In this document: positions 54,642-64,000 of the stretch, piece after piece
Numbering within the stretch: the first letter of the stretch is position 1
How the letters are laid out: the number at the start of each line of letters is the position of its first letter
DNA from: Smallanthus sonchifolius
Lineage: Eukaryota > Streptophyta > Magnoliopsida > Asterales > Asteraceae
Reading direction: 5' to 3'
Assembly (NCBI GenBank): GCA_023525975.1
Contig: CM042039.1
Span: forward strand, 11,810,501 to 11,874,500
Length of the DNA stretch: 64,000 bases
Program-made: the position numbers and the translations under genes
The notes under the pieces: generated by a model
Told to the model about the DNA's origin: nothing
What the model saw: the letters and a program-made list of their open reading frames with translations, nothing else
Databases searched by the model: none

Positions 54642-54980
54642 CTTAAAAGATTAACATGCAACCAATCTGTAAAATAGCTGATGTTACGCCAATGCGCCCC
54701 AATTGTATAGAACTGTGACACGTATGCCCATTGTGTAAAAATACTTGACGGAATGCCACGTCATCAGTATTATACAATTGGCACGCTAAATCGGCTATTT
54801 TACACAATCAGCACACCACATCAACGTGTGTAACCCCACGTCATCCATCATAATCATATGATTGGGAGTGTATATCAGCTATTTATACATAACTGTTACA
54901 TCACGAAAACTACTTTACACACAATTGACACACCATGTCAACATATGTAACCATTAGTATATAGATTATTTTCCAAAAAC
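54642..54980. other. Non-coding, internally repetitive
   Basis: CCACGTCATC and CAATTG/ACACA motifs recur three times at roughly 60-90 bp, perhaps an old tandem repeat. Confidence 0.35.
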
Positions 54981-55382
54981 CAGTGTTGTAAAAATCGTTA
55001 GGCGCTAGTCGGGCGGCGGGGTACCGACTAGCGATTAACCAATCGGATTGGATTTTTTATACGTAATTTTCAGATTTATATATATTAATATATATATATA
55101 TACACACACATTTTTATATGTAATTTTCAAAATTATATATATACACATTTTTACATGTAACTTTCAAAATTATATATAAATAAATATACACACATTTCTA
55201 TAAATCGGCAGAATTTACAAGAATCTCGCCGGAAAAACAGGAAGCCACCGATTTTTGGCCGATTAGGGCCGCCTAGGGCCGATTTTGACAACGTTTGACC
55301 GGTTAGCAATTTTTAGGCCGATTAGCTCAAAATTCCTAGGTCATTGGCCGATTAGCGATTAATCGCGATTTTTACAAAACTG
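54981..55382. mobile_element. hAT MITE, TTGTAAAAATCG family, 8-bp TSD
   Basis: 402 bp, from CAGTGTTGTAAAAATCG to CGATTTTTACAAAACTG, flanked by a perfect CCAAAAAC duplication (54973-54980, 55383-55390). The same family as 59643-60083. Subterminal CGATTA and GGGCCG-type repeats. Confidence 0.9.
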
Positions 55383-56077
55383 CCAAAAACAACTCACAAC
55401 ATTTACATAAGTGAGAATATTTGTAGTTTAAGTTCTTTACTGCCTACACATAACTGAGGGCAAACCTTACTTCAATTTAAGTTCTTTATTTGCCGTTTAT
55501 TGTATGCATGTTTAGTATGTTTTCTGAGACGGGGTTCTCTCTTGGTGCAGCCTCTCTACCCTATGGGATGAAGGTAAGGTTTGCCCTCATCCCACCTTCC
55601 CCAAACGGCAGACCATAGTTGTCAGAGGCGCTAGGCGCACTCAAGGTGCATAGACCTCGCCCACATCCCAACCTCCCAAACCCTACTCTTTGAGGAGGAT
55701 TTTGCTGGGTATATTTGTTTGTTTACTGCCTACACAGAAAAAATTTGTGTGGACATTTATACCCATACACGCTTTTTACCCATTTGACCATCACATTTAT
55801 TTGCAAGGGTATAAATATCTACACTTTTTTGCTGTGTGAAGTAAAGAAACCCATGTACAAATCACACCCCTTTAAAAAATGCCACCTCTACTCAAAATTG
55901 ATCAAAATTTCACCAATGCTCATAATGATTGAATACTTCACTAATTATTAAATTTAGAGCAAAATGACAGAATTGTTACTATTATTATTACAAGTTAAGG
56001 GATAAAATATAACCTTTTTCACACAGTTAGTCTAAGAAACTGCAGTTTTTGGAGGATGACTGCAAAAGTGGGATGGA
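55383..56077. other. Non-coding downstream of the YbaB gene
   Basis: No gene. At about 55615, CATAGTTGTCAGAGGCGCTAGGCGC resembles a MITE end of the types above, without a partner. Confidence 0.35.
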
Positions 56078-59000
56078 TTATTGCTTGAACTGGTCACCCA
56101 GGCCAGGTGGCATTCCTAAGCTTTGAGCTAGATCGCCCATCCGGACTTTCATGGCTTGAAATTACCAAAATGGTCATCGAGTATTAGGCAGAAATTTCTA
56201 ATAGGCGAAAATCTATTGTTGTATATGTAAGAACCTGGACACTTTTTTGATGGGCATCCTTATATGCTTCAGTAATCAGAAGTGAAAGTTTCTGCAAGAA
56301 AATTAATAACAATTTTTAGAAGATGTCAAAAGCAATTATACAATTTAGTGTTTGACTAATAGTACAACCCCATAACCCTGTTAACAACTACAACATCGAT
56401 AAAAAAAAATCAACAATTCTCACTCATTATATAAACAACAATTTGCAAACATTGGTTGTGAGGAAAAACTTATGTTCCTTGAACAGTGCTTTTGTACAAG
56501 TCCTCAAGCAGCTGGTACAAGCTGCCACTGCATGTGTTTCAATTTATTTATTTATTTTCCAGCTTCTTTTACTGTATATAAATGTGTGTTGTGGTATTTT
56601 GAACAAAAAGGGGCAGCAGCCCAGCTGGTAAGCGCGCCCCTCACTTAACCGCTTGACGCAAGTTCGAATCCACCCCCCCCCCTCTGGCGCCCTCAGCCTA
56701 AAATGCTGATGTCAGTGTCAGCTTCCATTTTTAAAAAGAGTTTGACTTTTTGTGTTTTTTTACGCTGAAAACAGCTTTAACTTTTAAAATTTTTCTGTCT
56801 TAATAATTTTATGTTCTTTTAAAAAAAAACTTTTACTTCTTTTACACTGTTTTAAAGTTGGCTTTCGTATTTTTTACGTACGTTTTTACGATATTATCAA
56901 CAGTTTCGTTTAAAGGGTTGTTTCGAAGTGAACTTTTTAACAGTTTCGTTTTTTTATCTAAAGTTTTGAATATTATCAACACCTCTGCCGTGATGTGTGA
57001 GGAATAGACATACTTATTTTCACAGTTCAACGCCGCTGCCGCTGCAGCAACACGTGGGTCTTAATACTAGTTGTATCTTAATAGATAGACAATTTTATAA
57101 CGTATTCAAAGATATAGTTGACAGTATGTACTCACTTCCGAGCCCAATTCCATTGCAGCCTCGGTAATTTCTGTGCGTACAGGTTGTTGATTCCCAGAAA
57201 GTGTGACCTAAGTATTTCAGGTACGAATACAGTATTAAAGCCAAGTTAAAGTCTTAATAAAAAATAGTCAGTAGCAACTTGTTGTATATGGAGAATAGAA
57301 ACCATTATTCTTCCTTGAAAACAAAAAATATGGAAAAACCAAAATGCCCCCAGGGAGTAAACTCTCTGAAGGTGTTCATAATCATACACAATGCAATACA
57401 TAATGAATGAAATGAGGGATAATTGATCAAGTGACAAGAGATCATGAATCATGATGACTTGAGTTTGTTTACGTTTACCAAAAATGCCCCTAAATGCAGC
57501 TTATGATGATTCGCATATGAAAGTAATGATTAGAGGGACTAAAATGTCACTTAATTTTCTCTTTATGGACCAAGATGCAGAACAAATTGACAAGAGACTA
57601 AAAGTAAGAGTTAACCAATATCTGAGGGTTGTATAATTCACTTCGATACTTTTTTTGACGTAAAAGTTGGCCTCAAAAACAATGTGAAAATAGTGTCGGA
57701 GAATATGGTAAAACTACATACCTTCACTAGCTCACCTTCACAATAACCATCAAACTCAGCTCTGCAAAGCAAAATAGTTGACATAACTTACCAACATGAA
57801 ACTCAAGAGCCCAAACCCAAAAAAACAAGTTACAATAAAAAAAATATATGAACCTTTAATTATCACAAAAACATGGAATATACATACATAGCAAGTTCTT
57901 TTTGCACGCGCACTGCCTCAACTTGGACAACCATTTGCGCCTTTTTTACTGTCTCATACAAATTTTGCATGTTTCCAAAAACCCCTGCCTAAAATAAAAA
58001 TGACCATCATATCAGGTCTAAATTTGATCCACATTTCATATGTTTACCCTACTATGCACATTTTACATATTATGGGAGGAAGGGAATATTTGTTATACTT
58101 ATATTAATATAGTAAAATCCCATAAATTTAGGAGATAGACACTGATATGTTCAGATACTTATCAGTACTGCATATAATCTTGATAAAAACAATGTGCAGA
58201 AAATGCCAATTTTTACCTTTCCATCATCCTTGTCGTTATCGTTCTTTCCTCCTCCAAATAGGGCGAATACGCGAATGGATCGGCGATTATCAACAAGCTT
58301 CAGATAACCAGGATGAGATGGGGTCCTCATACCAACTGAATTAGGTTTTAGACTTAGTTTTTCTGCAAAATAAGCAAAAAAAAACAAGTTTTCACATTGC
58401 TTAGAAGTTAAGACATGAAAGCAGATACTCGAAACAAAGACCTCATCTCATAGTTTTGTCTTCATGAAGTTAAAATCCAAATATAAGAACTTTTATTTAA
58501 CAAAGATTTTCATCATGAGTTTATGATACAATAAACGATAAAATCATCAGTCTTGTACTCTTGTGAATAGAGCAGGTATGTTGTATAACACACCAATAAT
58601 ATAGCTAGCAGGTACAGAAGTGGAGTGTCTAGTGATAGGTTATTTTTGTTTAAATGAACGCAAAAAAAACGAATTAAATCGGTCGTAAAATAACAACATA
58701 TTGATTATCACACCTCCTTCAAATCATTTGGGCCACATATTGAGGGGCTAGACAACAAATAGATGAGAATCCATGAGGATTTGTTCATTGAATACTTGAG
58801 TAAGCATATATTTATTTTCCCTTTAAGAGAGATTTTAATGGTTCAGCCATTTGTATGAGTTAAAATCTTAATGAAACCAACATATAAGCCTTTCTCGGAA
58901 TTTTTTGTTTTCTAGTGGACATAGGAAAATGGTTTTGGTTTCTAGGTGAAATTAGCGCGGATTCAAGGTATTTTGCTCCTTGAGATAGCGTGGATTCAAG

Positions 59001-61027
59001 GTATTCATGTAACATCCGGCCTCTCGTACCAACAATACTGTCCGCTTTGCCCCTAAGAGCTCACGGATTTGTTTTTGGTTGCAAGCATGTCTCTAAATAA
59101 GCAGATAATGACATAAAAATCAAACCTTTACCCAAATAAAACCTATCTAACAAGATTAACAGTTAACTACAGAACTACCAGTTACATACAAGTAACAAGA
59201 TTACACACTACTTATTAGCAATCTGACACAAATTATATACTTATTAATACATGAGCATAACAAAATATAACAAGCAAAGAGGCAGATCAAACTCAATCAA
59301 TCTTTAGTAAATCATTCATCATCATCCTTACACAACCTTAAGTGTTCTTATTATGCATTCACAAAAACAATGGTTTATACATTATTCAAACTCAATCAAT
59401 CTTCAGCAAATTTGAAGATATCAGTAGGAAAACATAACATAACATAACATTACGCTTCAACACCACTCATTATTGACTCGATTTCAAATTAATCAAACAG
59501 GCTCAATAATCAAATGTCGCTAAAGGAAACCCACTACAGGCCCACAACCCAAATCAAATAAAAAGAAAGGCTTTAAACAAATGACAGTGGTGAGATTCGA
59601 ACCCACTACCTCTAGGATATAAAGCAAAGCCTAAACCACTGCCAGTGTTGTAAAAATCGCGCCTAGGCGGCACCTAGGCGCCGATTAATCGCTAGGCGCT
59701 CGGCTAAGGAGGAATTTTGGGCCTAGGCGGTCCTAGGCGGTCCTAGGCGGGCCTAGGCGGTCCTAGGCGGGCCTAGGCGGTCCTAGGCGGGCCTAGGCAG
59801 CCAGATTCCGGCGAACATTCCGGCGAGCATTCCGGCGAAAACCTGAAATTTCCGGCCAATTTCCGGCGAAAACCTGAACATTCCGGCGAAAACCTTTGAT
59901 GTGGTTTAAAAATGAACATTTTTATAAAAATTACATATAAAAATGTGTGTATATATATAAAAAACTGAAAATTACATATAAAAATTCTAATCCGATTAAT
60001 CCCGCCTAGGCCCCGATTAATCCCGCCTAGGCCTAGGCCCTACCCCACCGCCCGACTAGCGCCTAGCGATTTTTACAACACTGACCACTGCACCACTTCT
60101 TGAGCTTTGTATAGGGGTTCACCTATAATTTATTTAGGGGTTCACCCCATATTTTTTACATACCGTTCTATAAAAATTCCGAAACTCTGGGGGTTCCGGT
60201 GAACCCCTCGGGACTATGCAGGTCCGCCCCTGGTTGCGTAGCGATAGCGAAGCTATTTCATGTTTAACGGTAAAGTGGTAGAATAGCTAAAATACAATTC
60301 ACAAAATGGTTATATCTATTTAGTTCACAACCTGCTTCATACAAGCCACCAAAATAGCTAAAATACGCTATCACTAATCATCTAATGAAATAAAAACCCT
60401 AAATTGCTATTCACTACTGCTATTTATATTTAAAAATACGCTATTTTCACGCTATGTAGTCTCTAAACACCATATAAAGCCACTAGACCACTTCGCTACG
60501 TAGCGCGCCATAGCGGTCGCTATAGCCGCTACTAACAAAAATGTCCTTGAGATAGCAGATTCAAGGTAGTCCTAGTGTTAAACACAGCGCTTAAAGGAAT
60601 GGTCTTGTCAGAACTCTTGAATCCGCTATCTCAAGGAACGAACAGCTTTGAATCCGCTATCTCAAGGAGCAGATTACCTAGAAACCATTTTGAATTCAAA
60701 TTCCACCTAGAAACCAAAACCATTTCCCTAAGTCCACTAGCAAAGCAAAAATTTATCTTCCTCATTTGTTTGATTGATGACTCCATTGTTAAAGGCACAC
60801 AGATTCATGCTAGGGTTTGTAAAATTCAACAAAATCACAGCAACATTAGTACAGGAAACAATAAGGTTCACAATTCAGATTACAAATCAGTATTCATTTC
60901 ATGATAATCCACCTCATAGGGTTCAATTTAAGGCTAAAAAGGAGAGCTTACGGAAAGAGGAGGATGATGATGACGGCCCGCCATTAAAGTTGGAAATCTG
61001 AGCTGTGAAAGCACTGGCTGACGCCAT
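56078..61027 (-). CDS. STIC2-like: YbaB/EbfC-family nucleoid-associated protein, plastid-type (seven exons)
   Basis: Seven exons: 61027-60952, 58362-58217, 57988-57888, 57761-57722, 57207-57136, 56291-56235, 56154-56078. The start is ATG 61027. The N-terminus MASASAFTAQISNFN is serine/alanine-rich and uncharged, like a chloroplast transit peptide, up to about RVFALFGGG. The mature part carries the YbaB fold signature: NMQNLYETVKKAQMVVQVEA, EFDGYCEGELVKVTLSGNQ, AAMELGSEKLSLLITEAYKDA and GDLAQSLGMPPGL. The total is about 189 residues, near the family norm. Bacterial members bind DNA as dimers; the Arabidopsis relative STIC2 acts in the plastid (from memory). All junctions are GT-AG and in phase except exon 6/7, which is short by one base (see finding). 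Intron 1 is 2.6 kb with transposons. Confidence 0.88.
56607..56738 (+). mobile_element. SINE in YbaB intron 5
   Basis: Box A-like CAGCCCAGCTGGTAAGCG and box B CAAGTTCGAATCCAC, then a C-rich run and TGATGTCAGTGTCAGCTTCC before a T/A tail. It lies in the 843-bp intron between exons 6 and 5, opposite to the gene. Confidence 0.65.
58905..59015. repeat. Left arm of inverted repeat in YbaB intron 1
   Basis: CTAGTGGACATAGGAAAATG, then TTTTGGTTTCTAGGTG and GATAGCGTGGATTCAAGG; matches 60545-60745 in inverted orientation. Confidence 0.7.
59577..60125 (-). mobile_element. tRNA-derived SINE split by a MITE
   Basis: On the minus strand the head AAGTGGTGCAGTGGTTTAGG (box A) is separated from box B (GGGTTCGAATC, about 59595-59606) by the MITE 59643-60083. 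Removing the MITE and one copy of its TSD restores normal box spacing. Box A matches that of the SINE at 2774-2953. Confidence 0.7.
59643..60083. mobile_element. hAT MITE, CCTAGGCG-rich, 8-bp TSD
   Basis: 441 bp from CAGTGTTGTAAAAATCG to CGATTTTTACAACACTG with a perfect duplication ACCACTGC (59635-59642, 60084-60091). The left part has an array of about nine CCTAGGCGG units (59725-59795) and GGCGAACATTCC repeats follow. It is close to 54981-55382 at the termini. Confidence 0.92.
60230..60542. mobile_element. MITE-like element, TAGCG type
   Basis: TTGCGTAGCGATAGCGA on the left mirrors GTTAGTAGCGGCTATAGCGA (inverted right end). The motif content resembles the MITE at 54259-54580. No clear TSD. 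Confidence 0.5.
60545..60745. repeat. Right arm of inverted repeat in YbaB intron 1
   Basis: Inverted copy of 58905-59015 with an internal duplication of CCGCTATCTCAAGGA (three copies between 60545 and 60668). Confidence 0.7.
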
Positions 61028-61141
61028 TTTAGATGTGTAATGTGAAGGGTTTGGAAGAAAAAGATCAGACGTACGGATAGAGGTTTGATAAATGATAATA
61101 AAAAGTTTTTCTCTCTTTGATCTTTTGCAGTTGTAGTTAAA

Positions 61142-61150
61142 GTTATATAG
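61142..61150 (-). promoter_or_regulatory. TATA box of YbaB gene
   Basis: CTATATAAC on the minus strand, about 115 bp upstream of the ATG. Confidence 0.55.
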
Positions 61151-61159
61151 CCCCGTCGT

Positions 61160-61856
61160 TACTAACTAACTACGTTAAAGTGTATGTTTTATATGTGTTG
61201 AATAAATACAACTTGTTATAAAACAGTATTTTCTATTAATATTTGTATGTTTGGTATTATTAGTCATCTGTGAAATAAGAAGTAATTAAAATTTTCTTAT
61301 GATTTAGTAATTTTTAATAAAGTATTAGAATATATGTTAGATATTTAATTATTTAACATCATCATTATTTAATAGAACAGAAATACGAAAAACAAAAATC
61401 TAGATTTCATCAGAAGTCGACACGTAACAAGTATAATTATTCATTTACTATAATATAGGTTAGAAACTTTGTATATTATACATGGTGAAAAATACAGTGT
61501 TATATATACTTAGTAATAAAGATCTAATATTACATAATTTTTAATACAAATTTTAGAAACGTTATATAGTTATTTTTTAAAAATGTTTTATAAAAAGAAT
61601 GAAAGAAATGTTCAAACTATAAAAATGTTTATGAATAAAGCTATTTTTTAATTAAAAAATGTTTTATAAAAATAGTTATAAAAGTCATTATTATTTAACA
61701 GGAGAAAGAGATGGGAAACAAAAATTATATTTTTTTATAGAAATTTATATCATTAAATATGAGAGAGAGGCGGGAAAAAAATGTTGAAGATGAATATGGG
61801 AATGACATGTGGCACCTCAAAACCTTTATTTATTAATATGTATAGATTAGATTAAA
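61160..61856. other. Upstream intergenic DNA, AT-rich
   Basis: No gene or defined element seen. Confidence 0.4.
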
Positions 61857-61859
61857 GGA

Positions 61860-62085
61860 ACCGTTGACCATCTGGTGGAATGGTAGCTCCAAGACTTCTC
61901 ATAGTGAAGGTTTTGGGTTTGAATCCTGGCAACAGCAAAAAAGAGGGCATGTAGCCAGGTCAGGGGGTTTACATAGTTGAGGGGTTCCTCTTGTGATGGG
62001 CTACCCTAGATGTTCTAGGTGTTGCCCCGAGGAAACCCAATTATCCTAAAATATCTAGGTGTTGCCGTTCAAATTTTTTTTTTAA
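61860..62085 (+). mobile_element. SINE
   Basis: Box A-like TCTGGTGGAATGGTAG, box B GGGTTTGAATCCTGG, about 150-bp body, 3' end TATCTAGGTGTTGCCGTTC, then a T/A-rich tail. The 3' end matches the SINE at 12609-12745. Confidence 0.75.
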
Positions 62086-62140
62086 TTTAATACCCCCCAA
62101 AACTTTGACACGTAATCTTTTTTTTTCATTTATAACTCTT

Positions 62141-62589
62141 ATACTATATATAATATACGCTTTAGTCGGTTTCATTTTCTATTAATTTCATTTTCCTTTA
62201 ATAACTTTCGTTCATTAACTTTTTTTTCTAAATATGAAGTGCATGGTTGTTTTTAGTTTTTTTGTCAACATTCCGATATAATTTTTTTTTGAAAACCGAG
62301 TTTTTTTATCGTTTTCTATAGCGAGTGACGTTACCATTGCGGTATTGTGACGAGTTGAACCTATTATGAGCGAATAAAATCATTGTTGGTATTGTTATTA
62401 TCGTAACCCGTATCGGTGTCCGCTTTTATGGTTTTTGACGACACGAACCGGTAAAAAAAATTTCTTCTTTTTTATTATTTAGTTCTATATGTCTTTTTAT
62501 TAATATTATTTGTTACTGACGCACCTATGTTTTCATTTAAATTTTATTAACGATCAGTCCGTCGCGAAGCGCGGGTTTATACTGTCTAG
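62141..62589 (+). mobile_element. Small non-autonomous Helitron, 3' end well preserved
   Basis: The 3' terminus is CTAG (62586-62589) followed by T, with a GC-rich hairpin (CCGTCGC-GAA-GCGCGG, 62559-62574) 11 bp before it, as in plant Helitrons. A plausible 5' end TCTTATACTATATATAATA is at 62137-62155, though it is preceded by C rather than A. No TSD or TIR, as expected. Confidence 0.65.
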
Positions 62590-62599
62590 TTTCTATTAA

Positions 62600-63310
62600 A
62601 GTACAGACTAGTTAGGGTGAGTTTAATAGTAGCGTGAAAGTAAGGGGCGTGATCTAGATAGTCATTTCACACCTGGAAACACCGCCCCCTTAGGCGTAAT
62701 TGTGGCGTGAAGAGGTGGTGTGAGGGCAATCATGCTGAAGGGGCTTTGACCGGTCAAACTATCCGTTTTTTATAGCCGTTACAAATAAAAAAAAATATTT
62801 TAATTTTTAATCTATATATATCTAACATTTTCTCAACTAATAACACCCTGATCTCATATTTTTTTAACCAATAACACCTCATCCTCATATTTTCTCATTC
62901 AATAACACTCCACTATATATTCTCTCAACCTATTTAAAATGGAATGGTCATTTACATCGTCGAGGTTAACGGAAAAAGATGGTGTGATTATTGAAGCGAT
63001 TCGTTACACGTACGAACTAGTCAAAGAAGCCAAGAGTTCACTAAAGGTAACGCGACGACTTCAAGTAGTCGTCCAAGTGACAGTTGTTTTTTTTTTATAT
63101 GTTTGTTTTTTAATTAAATAATTTTGTATTTTGTTATCTTAATTTTTTTTAAATTATTTGTATTTTATTCAAATGATTAGTTAATGATTGAAAATTAAAT
63201 GCGGGTCGTGAAACCACTACGCACCTTAGTGATTATGGGTAGTGATTGCCCCTGTGCTGATTTAGCGCTGATGTGGCGGGCGTGAAAGAGGAGGGTATGA
63301 AACCACTACG
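62600..63310. mobile_element. Possible PIF/Harbinger-like MITE
   Basis: The right end (inverted) GCTCTAAGACCATCCGTAGTGG resembles termini of this superfamily; the left end was not matched. The 60-codon ORF at 62939 has no known motif. Confidence 0.3.
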
Positions 63311-63600
63311 GATGGTCTTAGAGCAAAGGGTATACTCAAGTGATGGAAAAGTGCACGCCATGTGACGCCACGTCACATCCTTCAATTATCACACCATCCA
63401 TCACTTGACAAAGAAAATACCTAATTGATTGAGGTGGTGTGATTCTTAAATGTTTTTTTTTAATATGCATTTAAATAATAAAATTATACCAAAATAATAT
63501 TTCATTAATAAAAAAATTACACAAATAAAAATACTTGAAAATAATAAATAAAACTACGGTATACCATAGATAAGAAAACCCTCTGGCCCAACTTGGACAC
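63311..63600. other. Non-coding, AT-rich
   Basis: No feature recognised. Confidence 0.4.
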
Positions 63601-63601
63601 C

Positions 63602-63696
63602 CTTTTTTTTGTAACAAGTGGGACTTGAACCCAAGACTTCACCATTTTTATGAAGTCTTGGACATACACCTTTGTTACTAGACTAAGCTAGTTGTT
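63602..63696 (-). mobile_element. Short SINE-like tRNA fragment
   Basis: On the minus strand, TTAGTCTAGTAACAAAGG (box A-like) and GGGTTCAAGTCCC (box B), ending in CAAAAAAAAGG. Only about 95 bp. Confidence 0.5.
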
Positions 63697-64000
63697 GTTG
63701 CTAGTTTGATTGTCAACCCATTTAAACAAGAAAAAAATAAAGAAAAAAGTTGATATTGCTCATGTATCCAGGTCTAAAAATATGAATCAACACAAGAATT
63801 GGGTCGGCCTAGCATAAACTCTCTTTCAACTCACATCTTTTAACTCAACCTTCACTTATTTACATTTTTTGTTTTTCAATATTACAGACCATATTCGTGT
63901 CATTTTAAGCACACTAATATCAAGAAAGAAGCTTATAATCATAATTAATCGGATGAAGTAGTGTCATTCCACATAATTGAGTGGTACTCATATACCTATG

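Noticed and set aside
60575..61001. Plus-strand ORFs over the YbaB first exon
   Set aside because: They overlap the antisense of exon 1 and intron repeats and show no motif.

Overview
This is a transposon-dense stretch of a plant nuclear genome: spliced genes with GT-AG introns, plant gene families, and Ty1/copia, Ty3/gypsy, L1, SINE, hAT, MULE, CACTA and Helitron remnants. It is clearly a eudicot; an Asteraceae origin is my impression from the repeat types, not something I could prove. There are three host genes, in order: (1) the 3' part of a group I WRKY transcription factor (+, 1584-16120); (2) a short DUF1685-family gene (+, about 35065-35725); (3) a complete seven-exon gene for a plastid-type YbaB/EbfC nucleoid-associated protein (-, 56078-61027).

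Layout. 1-1583: non-coding, probably a WRKY intron. 1584-16120: three WRKY exons; the first intron holds a SINE with a perfect 16-bp target duplication, the second is 12.6 kb long and holds a copia element (3354-11456) that itself contains a second, GAG-only LTR element (7121-10090), then small hAT-like elements and a truncated copia fragment flanked by about 65-bp direct repeats. 16.2-26 kb: AT-rich DNA with hAT-like non-autonomous elements, a Helitron-like end and SINE-like fragments. 26-34 kb: three long gypsy-type LTRs, one a 4.0-kb solo LTR with a perfect TSD carrying a palindromic MULE with a perfect 9-bp TSD. 35 kb: the DUF1685 gene. 36.3-46 kb: a LINE fragment split by a GAG-only copia element with a perfect TSD, one orphan CACTA end and a gutted L1. 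46-48.8 kb: a decayed hAT transposase. 49-55.4 kb: PIF-like debris, an inverted repeat, a gutted Ale-like copia element and two hAT MITEs with perfect 8-bp TSDs. 56-61 kb: the YbaB gene; its first intron holds a SINE split by a hAT MITE. 61-64 kb: SINEs, a Helitron 3' end and MITE-like DNA.

The genes do not form a pathway. The most notable signals are structural: the three-level nesting in the WRKY intron, two GAG-only LTR elements that must rely on proteins supplied in trans, an outer copia copy with nearly identical LTRs but several coding lesions, a series of hAT-type elements whose subterminal regions are arrays of different short palindromes, and a one-base phase mismatch at a GGT donor in both the DUF1685 and the YbaB gene.

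All boundaries, TSDs and LTR comparisons were read by eye from the sequence. Family names rest on recognised motifs, not on a database search.
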